Assembly (NCBI RefSeq): GCF_014204985.1 | Contig: NZ_JACHMP010000001.1 | Location: forward strand, 5,580,001-5,644,000 | Direction of reading: 5' to 3' | From: Streptosporangium becharense | Lineage (GTDB): Bacteria > Actinomycetota > Actinomycetes > Streptosporangiales > Streptosporangiaceae | DNA: 64,000 nt | Part shown: positions 17,856-26,558 of the stretch, in pieces | Position numbering within the stretch: the stretch's first letter is position 1 | How the letters are laid out: each line of letters begins with the position of its first letter | Notes under the pieces: generated by a model | Seen by the model: the letters and a program-made list of their open reading frames with translations, nothing else | What the model was told of the DNA's origin: nothing | Database searches by the model: none | Position numbers and translations under genes: made by a program

Positions 17856-18377
17856 TCACCAGCCGGCGAGGTGCAGTGCGCTCAGCCGCTGGTCGTCCGC
17901 GGCGCGGGCGGGCACCGGCCGGGAGAAGGACCGGTTGTAGTAGACCAGCGGAATCCGGCCGCTCACGTGGGTCTCCTCGACCCGGCCGATGAGGATGCTG
18001 TGGTCGCCGGCGTCGACGACGGAGTGCGTGGAGCAGGCGACCCGCACGCACGCGACCGGCAGGCCGGGCAGGCCGAGTTCGCACGACTCCATGTCACCCG
18101 CCGCGAAACGGTCGATCCCGGAGGTGGCGAAGCGGCGCGCGACGCCCACCTGCCCGTGCGCCAGCACGTTGACCAGGAAGTGGCGCACGCCGGTGAAGGC
18201 GGTGTGGGTGCTGGCCCGCCTGCCGAGGCAGACCAGGACGAGGGGCGGCTCCAGGGAGACGGAGCTGAACGAGCTGGCGGTGAACCCCCAGCGTCTCCCG
18301 GAGGCGTCGACGGTGGTCACCACCGTCACCGGGCCGGGCACGTGGGCCATCGTGCTCGTGAGGATCGTGGGCTCCAT
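17856..18377 (-). CDS. HpaC-type flavin reductase
   Basis: A 173-residue member of the HpaC/flavin-reductase split-barrel family (MAHVPGPVTVVTT, GRRWGFTASSFSSVSLEPPLVLVCLG, GDHSILIGRVEE). It should reduce FMN or FAD with NAD(P)H and hand free reduced flavin to a two-component monooxygenase; the acyl-CoA-dehydrogenase-fold enzyme at 23014-24237 is the natural partner in the same operon. I chose ATG 18377 because a start at 18437 would run back into phzG; the ribosome site is weak, suggesting coupling to phzG. Confidence 0.88.
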   Translation of the reverse strand: MEPTILTSTMAHVPGPVTVVTTVDASGRRWGFTASSFSSVSLEPPLVLVCLGRRASTHTAFTGVRHFLVNVLAHGQVGVARRFATSGIDRFAAGDMESCELGLPGLPVACVRVACSTHSVVDAGDHSILIGRVEETHVSGRIPLVYYNRSFSRPVPARAADDQRLSALHLAGW

Positions 18378-18409
18378 GACATCGTCACTCTCTGCCGGGG
18401 ACGCGGAGG

Positions 18410-19048
18410 TCAGGGTTGCAGGCGGGTCGCGCACCACCCTCCGGGACGGCGGCTGTAGCGCAGCCGGCGGTGCAGGCGGTCCGGGTCGGCGGACCAGAAC
18501 TCGACGTCGGCCGGGGACAGCAGGTAGCCGGCGAACCGGTCGGGGCGAGGCAGGGGCCCGCCGGTCTCCGCGAGGCGGCGGGCCTCCTCACGCAGCGCCG
18601 GCACGTCGGTCAGCGGCTCGCTCTGCCGCGAGGCGGCCGACATGGGGTGCAGCGGGGCCGCGCGGGCCGCCCAGAGCGCGTCCGACTCGGCGTCGCCGAG
18701 CCGCGTCACCGGCCCGGAGAGGATCAGCTGCCGGCCCGTCTCCCGCCAGTAGAACAGCCCGGACGCCCAGCCGGTGGCGGCCAGTTCCCGGCCCTTCCGG
18801 CTGCCGCGGTGGCTGGTGAAGACCAGGCCGCGCCGGCTGAACCCGGTGAAGGTGACGATGCGGTTGGAGGCGTGGCCGAGCGCGTCCGCGGTGGCCAGCG
18901 CCAGGGAGCGCGGTTCGCGGACACCGTGGTCGGCCGCCTCGGCGAGCCAGCGCCGGATGAGGTCCGTGGGCTCCGGCGGCGGCGTCTCGTACTCGGGAAA
19001 GCCGAGGTCGGTCTCGGCGGTGAGGGTTTCGAACCTGCTGGTGTTCAC
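18410..19048 (-). CDS. phzG: PhzG, FMN-dependent phenazine oxidase
   Basis: A 212-residue protein of the pyridoxamine 5'-phosphate oxidase fold, which aromatises hexahydrophenazine dicarboxylate using FMN and oxygen. Typical segments are seen (SNRIVTFTGFSRRGLVFTSHRGSRKGRELA, given here as family landmarks SNRIVTF and SRKGRELA, then GLFYWRETGRQ and C-terminal WCATRLQP). Start GTG 19048 with GGGAG about five bases upstream and only nine bases after phzF. Confidence 0.96.
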   Translation of the reverse strand: MNTSRFETLTAETDLGFPEYETPPPEPTDLIRRWLAEAADHGVREPRSLALATADALGHASNRIVTFTGFSRRGLVFTSHRGSRKGRELAATGWASGLFYWRETGRQLILSGPVTRLGDAESDALWAARAAPLHPMSAASRQSEPLTDVPALREEARRLAETGGPLPRPDRFAGYLLSPADVEFWSADPDRLHRRLRYSRRPGGWCATRLQP

Positions 19049-19057
19049 GTCGTCTCC

Positions 19058-19897
19058 CTAGACGTAGATGGTGCCGCGGGCGGCGACGACGCCGTGGCCC
19101 CCGACGTGTACCGGCCCGACGCGGTCTTTCGACCCGTCGGCGGTGGCGAGCATGAGCGACGGCCGGCCCATCTCGACCCCCTGGAGGATCTCGATGTCCT
19201 GGCCGTAGCCGGCGTGGCCGTGCCGGGCCAGATGCACGGCGAGCGGCCCGGCGGCCGACCCGGTCGCCGCGTCCTCCACCACGCCGTAGGCGGGGGAGAA
19301 CATCCGGGTGCGCCAGCGCGTGCCCTCGCCCGCGAAACAGTTGGCGGCCATGTCGGGGAAGCGGGACAGCGCGCGGTGGTCCGGCTGGAGGGCCGACAGC
19401 GCCGTCACGCTCTCCAGCCCCACGAAGACATGGCGGGGGCCGTTGCGGTAGACCTCGACCGGGGTCGTGGAGGACTCGACGCCGAGCGCCGCCAGCAGCT
19501 CCGCGCCGTGCTCGTACGGCCCCCACTCGGGGACCGGCTGCCGCATGCGGACCGCCACGGAGCCGTCCCCGTCCTCGAAGGCCAGCGCGCACGGGATGAC
19601 CCCCATGGCGGTCTCCAGCCGCAGGCGCGTCCGCTTGGCGGCCAGGCCGAGCGCCACGGCGGTGCCGAGCATCGGGTGCCCGGCGAACGGCAGCTCGTTG
19701 ACCGGGGTGAAGATCCGTATCCGGGCGTCGCCGCCGCGCTCGGCCGGCAGGACGAAGGTGACCTCGGAGAGGTTCATCTCCCGGGCGACGCGCTGCATCA
19801 GACCGGCGGTCAGGTCGGCGGCGTCGAAGAAGACGGCCACGGGGTTGCCTTCGAGCGGTTTGCGGGCGAAGGCGTCCACGACCAGGTACTCGTGCAT
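19058..19897 (-). CDS. phzF: PhzF, DHHA isomerase
   Basis: A 279-residue PhzF that isomerises trans-2,3-dihydro-3-hydroxyanthranilate to the reactive aminoketone that dimerises. The catalytic Glu is present in MNLSEVTFVLP, together with the PhzF signatures FAGHPMLGTA and EDAATGSAAGPLA. Full length. It is followed closely by phzG and preceded by a 128-base repeat-rich spacer. Confidence 0.97.
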   Translation of the reverse strand: MHEYLVVDAFARKPLEGNPVAVFFDAADLTAGLMQRVAREMNLSEVTFVLPAERGGDARIRIFTPVNELPFAGHPMLGTAVALGLAAKRTRLRLETAMGVIPCALAFEDGDGSVAVRMRQPVPEWGPYEHGAELLAALGVESSTTPVEVYRNGPRHVFVGLESVTALSALQPDHRALSRFPDMAANCFAGEGTRWRTRMFSPAYGVVEDAATGSAAGPLAVHLARHGHAGYGQDIEILQGVEMGRPSLMLATADGSKDRVGPVHVGGHGVVAARGTIYV

Positions 19898-20025
19898 GGG
19901 CGGAACTCCCGGAGAGGTCGGCGGCGGATTCGGAACGTGGGCTTCGGGGGACTTCAGCGGCTTCGGAGGGACTTCGGGTCGAGAGGACTTCGGGACAGGA
20001 GGGCTTGGCGGGAGCCCGGCGTGCT
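19898..20025. repeat. Low-complexity spacer upstream of phzF
   Basis: The spacer consists of irregular repeats of a CTTCGGGGGACTTC-like unit (at least six diverged copies). The phzF ribosome site GGGAG lies at its phzF end. No other function seen. Confidence 0.5.
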
Positions 20026-20388
20026 TCAGGGGCTTCGAGATGCTTCGGGGGACTCAGGGGCGAGGGCGGGGCCGAGGCCGTGCAGGGCGGCGAGCGAGTG
20101 GACGCCCTCGACGGTGGCCTCGACGTCGAACCTCAGCCGGTGCGCGGGTGCCCCGCCGATCAGCTCGGCCGCGCGGTTGGGCGGCAGCGTCCCGTCCGCG
20201 GGACGGTCCGCCTCCCAGAGCATCACCGCACCCCACCGGTTGCGCCGGCGGTCGGCCACCCAGAGTTTCAGCACCAGGCCGGGCACCCCGGCCCACGGTT
20301 CGGCGGCCCCGTCCCGCAGGTGCTCCCGCAGGGAGTCCACGGTCTGCGGCGACCCGTCCAGGTCCCACCAGGCGATGTCCACTCTCAT
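20026..20388 (-). CDS. Small dimeric alpha-beta-barrel protein (YdhR-like)
   Basis: A 120-residue protein that looks like the YdhR/antibiotic-biosynthesis-monooxygenase superfamily: an N-terminal strand, VPGLVLKLWVADRRRNRW followed by GAVMLWEA. Its start overlaps the phzE stop by four bases (ATGA), so it is made together with PhzE. It is not one of the standard core phz proteins. It could be a cofactor-free oxygenase, or a protector or cyclisation aid for the unstable PhzF product; the sequence does not decide. Confidence 0.7.
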   Translation of the reverse strand: MRVDIAWWDLDGSPQTVDSLREHLRDGAAEPWAGVPGLVLKLWVADRRRNRWGAVMLWEADRPADGTLPPNRAAELIGGAPAHRLRFDVEATVEGVHSLAALHGLGPALAPESPEASRSP

Positions 20389-22274
20389 CGGCCCAGCACC
20401 CCCCGGATGGCCTCGGCGGTGATGCGGGGGCCGTCGACGGTCAGCACCGACTCGGCGTGGAACTGCATGGAGGCGAAGAACGGCCCCCGCAGGGCGTGCA
20501 CCTCGCACGTCTCCGGGTCGCGGCTGACGTCCACCACGCCGATCCCACCGACGTCCAGTTCGTCCTCGTCGCTGCGCGCGGCGTACGTGTTGTAGAAGCC
20601 CACCCGCTCACGGCCGTCGAACAGGCCGATCTCCCGCTGCACCCCCTGGTTGGGCACCCGCCTGCGGACCAGGTCGAGTCCGAGCCGCAGGCTGAGCACC
20701 TGGTGGCTGAGGCAGACGGCCACGAAGGGGCGGTCCTCCGCGAGCAGGGTGTCCACCGCCGACCGCAGGTGCGCGATCCGGGGGTCGCCGGTCGCGCGCG
20801 GGTCGCCGGGGCCGGGCCCCAGCACGACCAGGTCGTGCCCGTCGAAGTCGTAGAGCTCGTCGAAACGCCGTGTCGTCACCGACAGGCCCAGCGCGCGCAA
20901 CTGCTGGCCGATCATCGCGGTGAAGGTGTCCTCCGCGTCCACGACCAGGGCCCGCAGCCCGGCCAGCTCGGCGACCTCCGCCCGGCGGGCGGTGCCGTCA
21001 CGCAGCCAGAAGTCCGCGATACCGGTGTTGCGCCGTGCCAGGGCCGCGCGCACCTCGGGGTGCACCCCGAAGGGGGCGGTGCCCGCCTCCAGCGCGCTCA
21101 GCACCCCGGACGCCTTCGCGTGGGTCTCGGCGACCTCCGACGCCGGGTCGGAGTGCCGCACCAGCGTGGCGCCGACGCCCAGGCGCAGGCGGCCGCCCGG
21201 GTCGATGTCGGCCGTGCGGATGAGGATGGCGGAGTCGAGGGTGCGTTGCCCGTCCGCGTCCCGGCCGATCAGCGCGGCGACGCCGCCGTAGTAGCCACGC
21301 CCCTGCGGCTCGTAGCGCCGCACGACACGGGCCGCGCTCTCCAGCGGGCTGCCGGTGACGGTCGGGGCGAACATCGTCTCGCGCAGGATCTCGCGCACGT
21401 CCCGCCCGGTCCGGCCCTCGATGAGGTACTCGGTGTGGGCGAGGCGAGCCATCTCCTTCAGGTACGGCCCGACGACCCGGCCTCCGGTGTCGCAGATCCG
21501 CGCCATCATCTTGAGCTCCTCGTCGAGGACCATGTAGAGCTCGTCGGTCTCCTTGCGGTCGGCGAGGAACTCGGTGATGCCCCGCAGGGTGGGCCCGGTG
21601 GCCGGGTACCGGTAGGTGCCGCTGATCGGGTTCATCACGGCGGTGGCACCGCTGAGCGAGATGTGCCGCTCCGGGGTGGCGCCGACGAGGGTCCGCCGGC
21701 CGGTGTGGATGACGAAGGTCCAGTACGCACCCTGCTCGTGCTCCAGCAGGCGGCGGAAGAGCGACACCGCGGTGCGCGGCGAGTAGTCGCCGACGTCGGC
21801 CACGAAGGAGCGTTTGATCACGAAGTTGGAGCCGGTCCCGGTTCCGATCTCGTCGGTGACGACCCGGCGGACGGTCTCGGCGTACCGGTCGTCCGCCACG
21901 TCGAAGTGGCCGTCGCTCAACCGCGCCGGCACGTCCGGCACCCGGCTCGCCAGCTCGGGCAGGGACGTGCTCGCCTGCTCGGCGACCGTCATCGCCACCA
22001 GCGGCGTGCCGTCGTCGTGCGTGGTGAAGCCCCGCTCGGCGATCTGCCGGTACGGCACGACCACCAGCACCTCGTGGGCCGCTCCGGGGCCGGGAGGTGC
22101 CGCGGGCAGGGGGATGCCGGCCAGCGAGGCCGGTGACGTCACCTCTCCCGCCAGGACGTCGACGGCGTCGGGCGAGCCGCTCTGCGGGCGGTGGAGCAGC
22201 GCGAAGGCGGGCGTCTCCAGGGCCAGGACCCGGCCGAGCAGGTCGCGGCCGGTTTCCACGGCCGGGGCGCTCAC
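20385..22274 (-). CDS. phzE: PhzE, ADIC synthase
   Basis: A 629-residue fusion of a chorismate-utilising menaquinone/siderophore/tryptophan (MST) domain (residues 1 to about 420; [53 protein letters not shown]) with a class I glutamine amidotransferase domain (VAVCLSHQ nucleophile elbow, QFHAES). It turns chorismate and glutamine into 2-amino-2-deoxyisochorismate, the first committed phenazine step. Start GTG 22274 overlaps the phzD stop (GTGA), giving the usual family length; the longer open frame upstream is phzD read in another frame. Confidence 0.97.
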   Translation of the reverse strand: MSAPAVETGRDLLGRVLALETPAFALLHRPQSGSPDAVDVLAGEVTSPASLAGIPLPAAPPGPGAAHEVLVVVPYRQIAERGFTTHDDGTPLVAMTVAEQASTSLPELASRVPDVPARLSDGHFDVADDRYAETVRRVVTDEIGTGTGSNFVIKRSFVADVGDYSPRTAVSLFRRLLEHEQGAYWTFVIHTGRRTLVGATPERHISLSGATAVMNPISGTYRYPATGPTLRGITEFLADRKETDELYMVLDEELKMMARICDTGGRVVGPYLKEMARLAHTEYLIEGRTGRDVREILRETMFAPTVTGSPLESAARVVRRYEPQGRGYYGGVAALIGRDADGQRTLDSAILIRTADIDPGGRLRLGVGATLVRHSDPASEVAETHAKASGVLSALEAGTAPFGVHPEVRAALARRNTGIADFWLRDGTARRAEVAELAGLRALVVDAEDTFTAMIGQQLRALGLSVTTRRFDELYDFDGHDLVVLGPGPGDPRATGDPRIAHLRSAVDTLLAEDRPFVAVCLSHQVLSLRLGLDLVRRRVPNQGVQREIGLFDGRERVGFYNTYAARSDEDELDVGGIGVVDVSRDPETCEVHALRGPFFASMQFHAESVLTVDGPRITAEAIRGVLGR

Positions 22275-22894
22275 GCGAACACCTCCCCGGAGGAGACGAC
22301 CACCCCGCAGCGTTGCGCCACGTAGTCCAGCGCGAACCGGTGGTGGGTCGCGGAGAAGTCGCCCAGCGCGTCGGCCGCCAGGAACGGCTGGATGTCGTTG
22401 GTGAACGCCTCCAGCGCGGTGGCCAGCACCCCGACGTGCGCGTAGACGCCGCACACGACGAGCTGGTCCCGCCCGGCTCCGCGCATCCATCCGAGCAGGT
22501 CGGAGCCGAAGAAGGCGCTGTAGCGCCACTTGGTGAACACCCGGTCGCCCGGGGCGGGCGTGAGCTCCGGCACGACCTCGCGGTCGGCCGGCTCGGTCCG
22601 CATCCCGGCCCCCCAGAAGTCCTTGAGCAGCCCACGCTGCCGGTCCGTCATCCCGCCGGGCTGCGCGGTGTAGGCCACCGGCACGCCCAGGGCCGCGCAG
22701 CGCCGGCGCAGCCGGGCCGTGTTGCGCACCAGCGTGCCGCGCAACGGTTCGGGCAGGACGTTGAGGAAGTAACGCTGCATGTCGTGGACGAGGAGCACCG
22801 CGCGCTCCGGACGCGGGGTCCACCGCGCCAGGTTCTCGGGCAGGGCCTGGCTGTCCGGCAGCGGGTAGGAGTCGATCGGCGGTATACCGGCCAT
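22271..22894 (-). CDS. phzD: PhzD, isochorismatase
   Basis: A 207-residue isochorismatase-fold hydrolase that removes pyruvate from 2-amino-2-deoxyisochorismate to give trans-2,3-dihydro-3-hydroxyanthranilate. The start [13 protein letters not shown] is typical. The catalytic Asp ([10 protein letters not shown]) and Lys (FTKWRYSAF) are present. ATG 22894 has GAGAGGG six bases upstream. Coupled to phzE by a GTGA overlap. Confidence 0.97.
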   Translation of the reverse strand: MAGIPPIDSYPLPDSQALPENLARWTPRPERAVLLVHDMQRYFLNVLPEPLRGTLVRNTARLRRRCAALGVPVAYTAQPGGMTDRQRGLLKDFWGAGMRTEPADREVVPELTPAPGDRVFTKWRYSAFFGSDLLGWMRGAGRDQLVVCGVYAHVGVLATALEAFTNDIQPFLAADALGDFSATHHRFALDYVAQRCGVVVSSGEVFA

Positions 22895-22924
22895 CGGGAA
22901 CCCTCTCAGGGGAAGACGTGCTCG

Positions 22925-22983
22925 TTCTGCGGGCTTCGCCGCGCTCCGCGGCTGCTTCTGCGGGCTTCGCCGCGCTCCGCGGC
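22925..22983. repeat. Two 28-bp direct repeats upstream of phzD
   Basis: Two identical 28-base copies at 22925-22952 and 22956-22983, separated by three bases; each starts TTCTGCGGGCTTCGCCGCGC. Each contains GCGG-GCTTCG-CCGC, which can fold into a small hairpin. They sit between the monooxygenase stop (23014) and the phzD ribosome site and may shape the operon message. Confidence 0.9.
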
Positions 22984-23013
22984 CGCCGGGGATTCCGGTG
23001 AGCGCTTCGCGGG

Positions 23014-24237
23014 TCACACCAGGAGGCTGATCTCCCGCGGGTCCCCGCCGACCAGCGCGCGGCCGTAGACCTGCTGCGGGATGCCCATGCCGAAACCCGC
23101 GTGCCGGCTGCCGACGTTGACGTCGCGCCAGATCCGCTGGAGCGGGTTGGCCTCGTTGAACGCCGACGAACCGTAGGCGGTGAGCAGCAGGTCCACCGCC
23201 TCGCGGCAGAGCTGGCCGGTCTGGGTCGAGTCCATGCGGGCACGGGCCCGGGTCACCAGGTCCGGGTTCTCACCCGCCGCGGCGAACCGGTCGATCCTGT
23301 CGGTGATGCCCATCGCGAGCATCCTCGCGGAGTCGACCTTCGTGGCGGCGGCGGCCAGGTCGAGCTGGAGGGTCGGCGACTCCGCCTGGTTCGCGTACGT
23401 GGAACCGGCCGCGGGACGGGTCGGCGCCTTCTCCTGGACGTAGCGGAACGCCTCCTCCGCGCCGCCGACGAGCGACCCGATCAGGCCGATCGAGAACAGG
23501 CCGGTCAGGCTGTTGCGGTAGTGGTGGCTCGGGTCGACCACCCCGTCCGTCTCGCCGTTGAGGACCGGCAGGTACGGCAGCAGGCGGTGCCGGGGGACGA
23601 AGACCCGGTCGGCGACCACGGTGTCGCTGCCGGTCCCGCGCATGCCGGCGAAGTGCCAGGTGTCTTCGACCGACACCTCGTCCATCCGCATCAGCGCGAA
23701 GTGCACGACGGGCCCGCCCGACCCGCCGCCCACGGCGATGAGCACCCCGATCCAGTCGGCGTGCCGGCACCCGGAGGCGTAGGCCCACCGGCCGGTGACC
23801 AGGACACCGCCGTCTGTCTCCGTCACGCCCCTGGCGGGCATCCCCAGCACCAGGGCGGTCCGGGCGTCCGGGTTCGTGCCCCACACCTCGTCCTGGGCGG
23901 TCTCCGGGAACAGCGACACGACGAAGTTCCCCGCGTTCAGGACACCGGTCACCCAGCCCGCGGAACAGCAGCCGCGTCCCAGCTCGGCGGTCACGTCCAG
24001 CAACGTCCGGATGCTCGTCTGGTAGCCGCCCAGCCGCCGCGGCGTCATGAGCCTCGTCAGGCCCGCCTCGGTGATCCCCGAGACGACCCGTCCGGTGAGG
24101 CGGCGCGTGCGCTCGCTCTCCGCGGCGTCCGCCCAGAGGTCCGCCCGCAGACCGGCCGCCCGCGCCACGAGCTCGGCGTGGCCCGGGACCCGGCCCGGAG
24201 GCGTTTCCGTCACATCGTTTCTGGTGTCCACCAGCAT
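23014..24237 (-). CDS. Flavin-dependent monooxygenase, acyl-CoA dehydrogenase fold
   Basis: A 407-residue protein of the group D flavin monooxygenases, the acyl-CoA-dehydrogenase-fold oxygenases that use free reduced flavin (HpaH/HsaA-like). Landmarks: [71 protein letters not shown] and a C-terminal [12 protein letters not shown]. With the HpaC-type reductase at 17856 it forms a two-component hydroxylase, most simply for hydroxylation of the phenazine ring before O-methylation. It is the first gene of the operon; start ATG 24237 with AAAGGA upstream. Confidence 0.85.
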   Translation of the reverse strand: MLVDTRNDVTETPPGRVPGHAELVARAAGLRADLWADAAESERTRRLTGRVVSGITEAGLTRLMTPRRLGGYQTSIRTLLDVTAELGRGCCSAGWVTGVLNAGNFVVSLFPETAQDEVWGTNPDARTALVLGMPARGVTETDGGVLVTGRWAYASGCRHADWIGVLIAVGGGSGGPVVHFALMRMDEVSVEDTWHFAGMRGTGSDTVVADRVFVPRHRLLPYLPVLNGETDGVVDPSHHYRNSLTGLFSIGLIGSLVGGAEEAFRYVQEKAPTRPAAGSTYANQAESPTLQLDLAAAATKVDSARMLAMGITDRIDRFAAAGENPDLVTRARARMDSTQTGQLCREAVDLLLTAYGSSAFNEANPLQRIWRDVNVGSRHAGFGMGIPQQVYGRALVGGDPREISLLV

Positions 24238-24384
24238 GTTCGTTCCTTTCTGTTCACGGGAATGGCCGCGGACTTCGCGGGGAAACGACCGTCGGCCCCG
24301 TTTTCCATTCATTCACGACGACCCGTGCCGGTGTCCATGCCCCCGTGCTGGGGTCCGGGATTGCCGTCACCCGACCGGCGCCGT

Positions 24385-24409
24385 CCAACCGGGGAATTTC
24401 CCCGGTTGG
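24385..24409. promoter_or_regulatory. Perfect 25-bp palindrome in the divergent phenazine promoter region
   Basis: Half-site CCAACCGGGGAA, one central T, then the exact reverse complement. It lies in the 283-base region between the operon's first gene (start 24237, minus) and the methyltransferase (start 24521, plus), a prime place for a regulator. It could bind the StrR-like or LysR protein or form a hairpin in the leader; it does not resemble the StrR consensus GTTCGACTG-N11-CAGTCGAAC as I know it. Confidence 0.7.
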
Positions 24410-24520
24410 GATGTCGTGGCCCTTCGGCGTTCTTCCGCACGGCTCACGCTGAAGGCGATACTTCTGCGGATCCCATCCACTCTGGATGCCGTCACCGAAT
24501 TCTCGGAAAAGGAGCTTTCC

Positions 24521-25210
24521 ATGAGCACCTACGACTTCACGACCGCCGACTTCAACGCCGTTTACGAAGGCGGTGACCTGCTGCCCGGCGCGGCGATCAA
24601 AAGCGTCCCGTGGGACATCGGGGAGGCGCAGCCGGCGGTGGTCGAAATGGAGCGTGAGGGGCGTTTCCGCGGCGAGATACTCGACGTCGGGTGCGGTCCC
24701 GGGGACAATGCCGTCTTCCTGGCCGGCCTCGGCTACCGGGTGACCGCCGTCGACGCCGCGTCCACCGCCGTCGAGCAGGCCCGGCAGCGGGCACGGGGGC
24801 TGGACGTGGAGTTCGCCGTCGCGGACGCGACCAGCCTGTCCGGGTATGAGGGCCGGTTCGACACCGTGCTCGACAGCGCGCTTTACCACACCCTCGACGA
24901 GCGGGGCCGCCTGCGGTACGTCGCCGCGCTGCACCGCGCCACCAGGCCCGGCGCGACCCTGAACATGCTGTGCTTCGCCGACGTCCCCGGGGGCATGCCC
25001 GCCCCGCTGGCCGTGGCCGAGGACGACGTGCGCGCCGTCCTGTCCGACGCGGGCTGGCACGTCACGGACCTGTCCCGATCGGTGTTCGCGGGCGTGGCCG
25101 CCCCGATGAAGAAGTTCTTCGACAAGGTCGGCGCACACCCGGAACTCGACGAGAAGGGGCGTACCCGGCTGCCGGTCTGGAAGATCGAGGCCGACAGGGT
25201 CGCCGCGTGA
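24521..25210 (+). CDS. Class I SAM-dependent methyltransferase
   Basis: A 229-residue methyltransferase with the SAM-binding loop DVGCGPGDNAVFLA (about residues 50-63), an acidic AVDAAS motif II position and SALYHTLDERGRLRYVAALHRATRPGA. It is compact, without extra domains, as in small-molecule O- or N-methyltransferases. ATG 24521 has AAAAGGAG six bases upstream. It is transcribed divergently from the phenazine operon and coupled to the VOC protein. It may O-methylate the hydroxyphenazine (griseoluteic acid carries a methoxy group), in competition with the embedded methyltransferase at 9995. Confidence 0.92.
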   Translation: MSTYDFTTADFNAVYEGGDLLPGAAIKSVPWDIGEAQPAVVEMEREGRFRGEILDVGCGPGDNAVFLAGLGYRVTAVDAASTAVEQARQRARGLDVEFAVADATSLSGYEGRFDTVLDSALYHTLDERGRLRYVAALHRATRPGATLNMLCFADVPGGMPAPLAVAEDDVRAVLSDAGWHVTDLSRSVFAGVAAPMKKFFDKVGAHPELDEKGRTRLPVWKIEADRVAA

Positions 25211-25827
25211 GCCGGGGGACCGCCGGAACCGCCGGAACCGCCGGAGCCGCGGGAGCCATCGGAGCTGCGAGGATCGCGGGAGCCGCCGGAGCCATCGGAG
25301 CTGCGGGGACCGCGGGAGTCGCGGGAGCCGCGGAGCGGCACGTCGCGGAGCCTCCCGTGGAGCGTCCGGGGGAGCACGCCGCCGGTCGGCGCGCGTTTCC
25401 CGTCGTCCACACCCGTCACGTCTCCGCCACCGCGCGGTTCTACGAGCGGCTCGGGTTCGTCCCGCACACCCGGCACCCGGCCACCGGCGAGCCCGGCTTC
25501 GTCGGGCTGCGCCGCGGCGCGAACGAGATCGCCGTCTCCGGAGCGAACCCGCCGCCCGACCCCGTGGTTCGTCCCGGGGGCGGCGGGGATCGGCCTGACC
25601 TGGCGGTTCATCCCGGGGACGGCGGAGCCCGGATGGAGATGTTCGTCTTCGTCGACGCGCTCGACGCCGTCGTCGAGCGACTCCGCGCCGACGGCGTACC
25701 GGTGCTGCGCGAACCCGCGGTCATGCCGTGGGGGGAGCGGGTGGCCTACGTCGCCGACCCCGGCGGCAACCGCGTCGCCGTCGCCTCCCCGGCGGGGGAC
25801 CGCACGCCGCCCTCACGGCCCGCCTGA
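25207..25827 (+). CDS. VOC-fold protein, EhpR-like phenazine resistance candidate
   Basis: A 206-residue protein if started at the GTG overlapping the methyltransferase stop (GTGA). The C-terminal 135 residues are a glyoxalase/bleomycin-resistance (VOC) domain (FPVVHTRHVSATARFYERLGFVPHT, here noted as HVSATARFYERLGF; MFVFVDALDAVVERLRADG; YVADPGGNRV). EhpR, which binds griseoluteate and protects the Pantoea producer, has this fold, so self-resistance by sequestration is likely. The first about 50 residues are Gly-Ala-Thr repeats encoded by nine-base repeats and look like slippage; a shorter protein from a downstream start is possible. A Pro/Gly-rich loop interrupts the domain near residue 120. 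Confidence 0.8.
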   Translation: MSRGTAGTAGTAGAAGAIGAARIAGAAGAIGAAGTAGVAGAAERHVAEPPVERPGEHAAGRRAFPVVHTRHVSATARFYERLGFVPHTRHPATGEPGFVGLRRGANEIAVSGANPPPDPVVRPGGGGDRPDLAVHPGDGGARMEMFVFVDALDAVVERLRADGVPVLREPAVMPWGERVAYVADPGGNRVAVASPAGDRTPPSRPA

Positions 25828-25888
25828 TCCGGAGGCGCCGGCCCGGCCACGGCGGCTCCCCGGCCACGGCGGCGCGGACGGACACCAC

Positions 25889-25922
25889 GAAGCCCCGGCG
25901 GAACATGTTCCGCCGGGGCTTC
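25889..25922. terminator. 34-bp perfect palindrome, likely bidirectional terminator
   Basis: The arm GAAGCCCCGGCGGAACA is followed directly by its exact reverse complement, giving a 17-bp stem with no mismatch. It begins 62 bases after the stop of the VOC gene. There is no run of T, so it would be a GC-type actinomycete terminator; an operator role is the alternative. Confidence 0.7.
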
Positions 25923-26558
25923 CGCACGCCTGTCCGTCATACATCCCGGTGCAGGACGTGATTGATGGGAGATCTGCCGTTGACGGATTGTTCCCAGGCG
26001 GACCCCGCATGTCCGGCACCGCGCTGTGAAAACCGTGCCGAACCCGCCCTCCACCGGGGGAGTGGCGAAATCCGGTGTGTCGCCGGCCGTCACCGGAACA
26101 CGTTGACCCTGGGTGTCGACGCGCATGCCCCGTGCACTCACGACACCCGTCAGGAAACGAGGTCATGCCCGGGGGTAAAATGCGTTTCGAGCAAACTCTC
26201 AGGCCAATCCGTCGTATCACAAATACATTAAGGAGTCCTTTAGCGACTATCTGCGAGGCGGTCGAGGTCAGGCGGCGAATTCATGGAGGCCGGGGTGCGG
26301 GAGAAACCGCTCTCCCGGTGGCGTGCCGGGCGGAGGACGGGCGGTGAACGGCCGCACGCCGACCGGGCGCCGGTCGGAGACGGGGGCCGGGAGCCGACCG
26401 GATGCCGGCCGGTCGCGAGAGCGGGCGCCGACCGGTCGCGAGAGCGGGGGACCGCGGGTCGCGCACCCTCACGCCGGATCTCGGGGCGGAATCCTCGGGA
26501 GTGGTCTGGAGGACACCGACGAAGCGTTGACAGCGGCGCGTGTGACGAAGGAGTTGAA
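25923..26558. other. Long leader of the StrR-like regulator gene
   Basis: About 640 bases with no convincing gene. A patch around 26200-26265 is richer in A/T than its surroundings (CACAAATACATTAAGGAG) and could hold the promoter and a false ribosome site. From 26283 the regulator's frame is open for 92 codons upstream of the chosen start, but that peptide is Arg/Gly-rich and unlike the family. Confidence 0.5.

Noticed and set aside
26180..26220. Possible glycine-riboswitch-like string (GCAAACTCTCAGGC) upstream of the StrR-like gene
   Set aside because: Only this short 3' block resembles the aptamer; the matching 5' strand, the second aptamer and a glycine-related downstream gene are missing. 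A covariance-model search would settle it.
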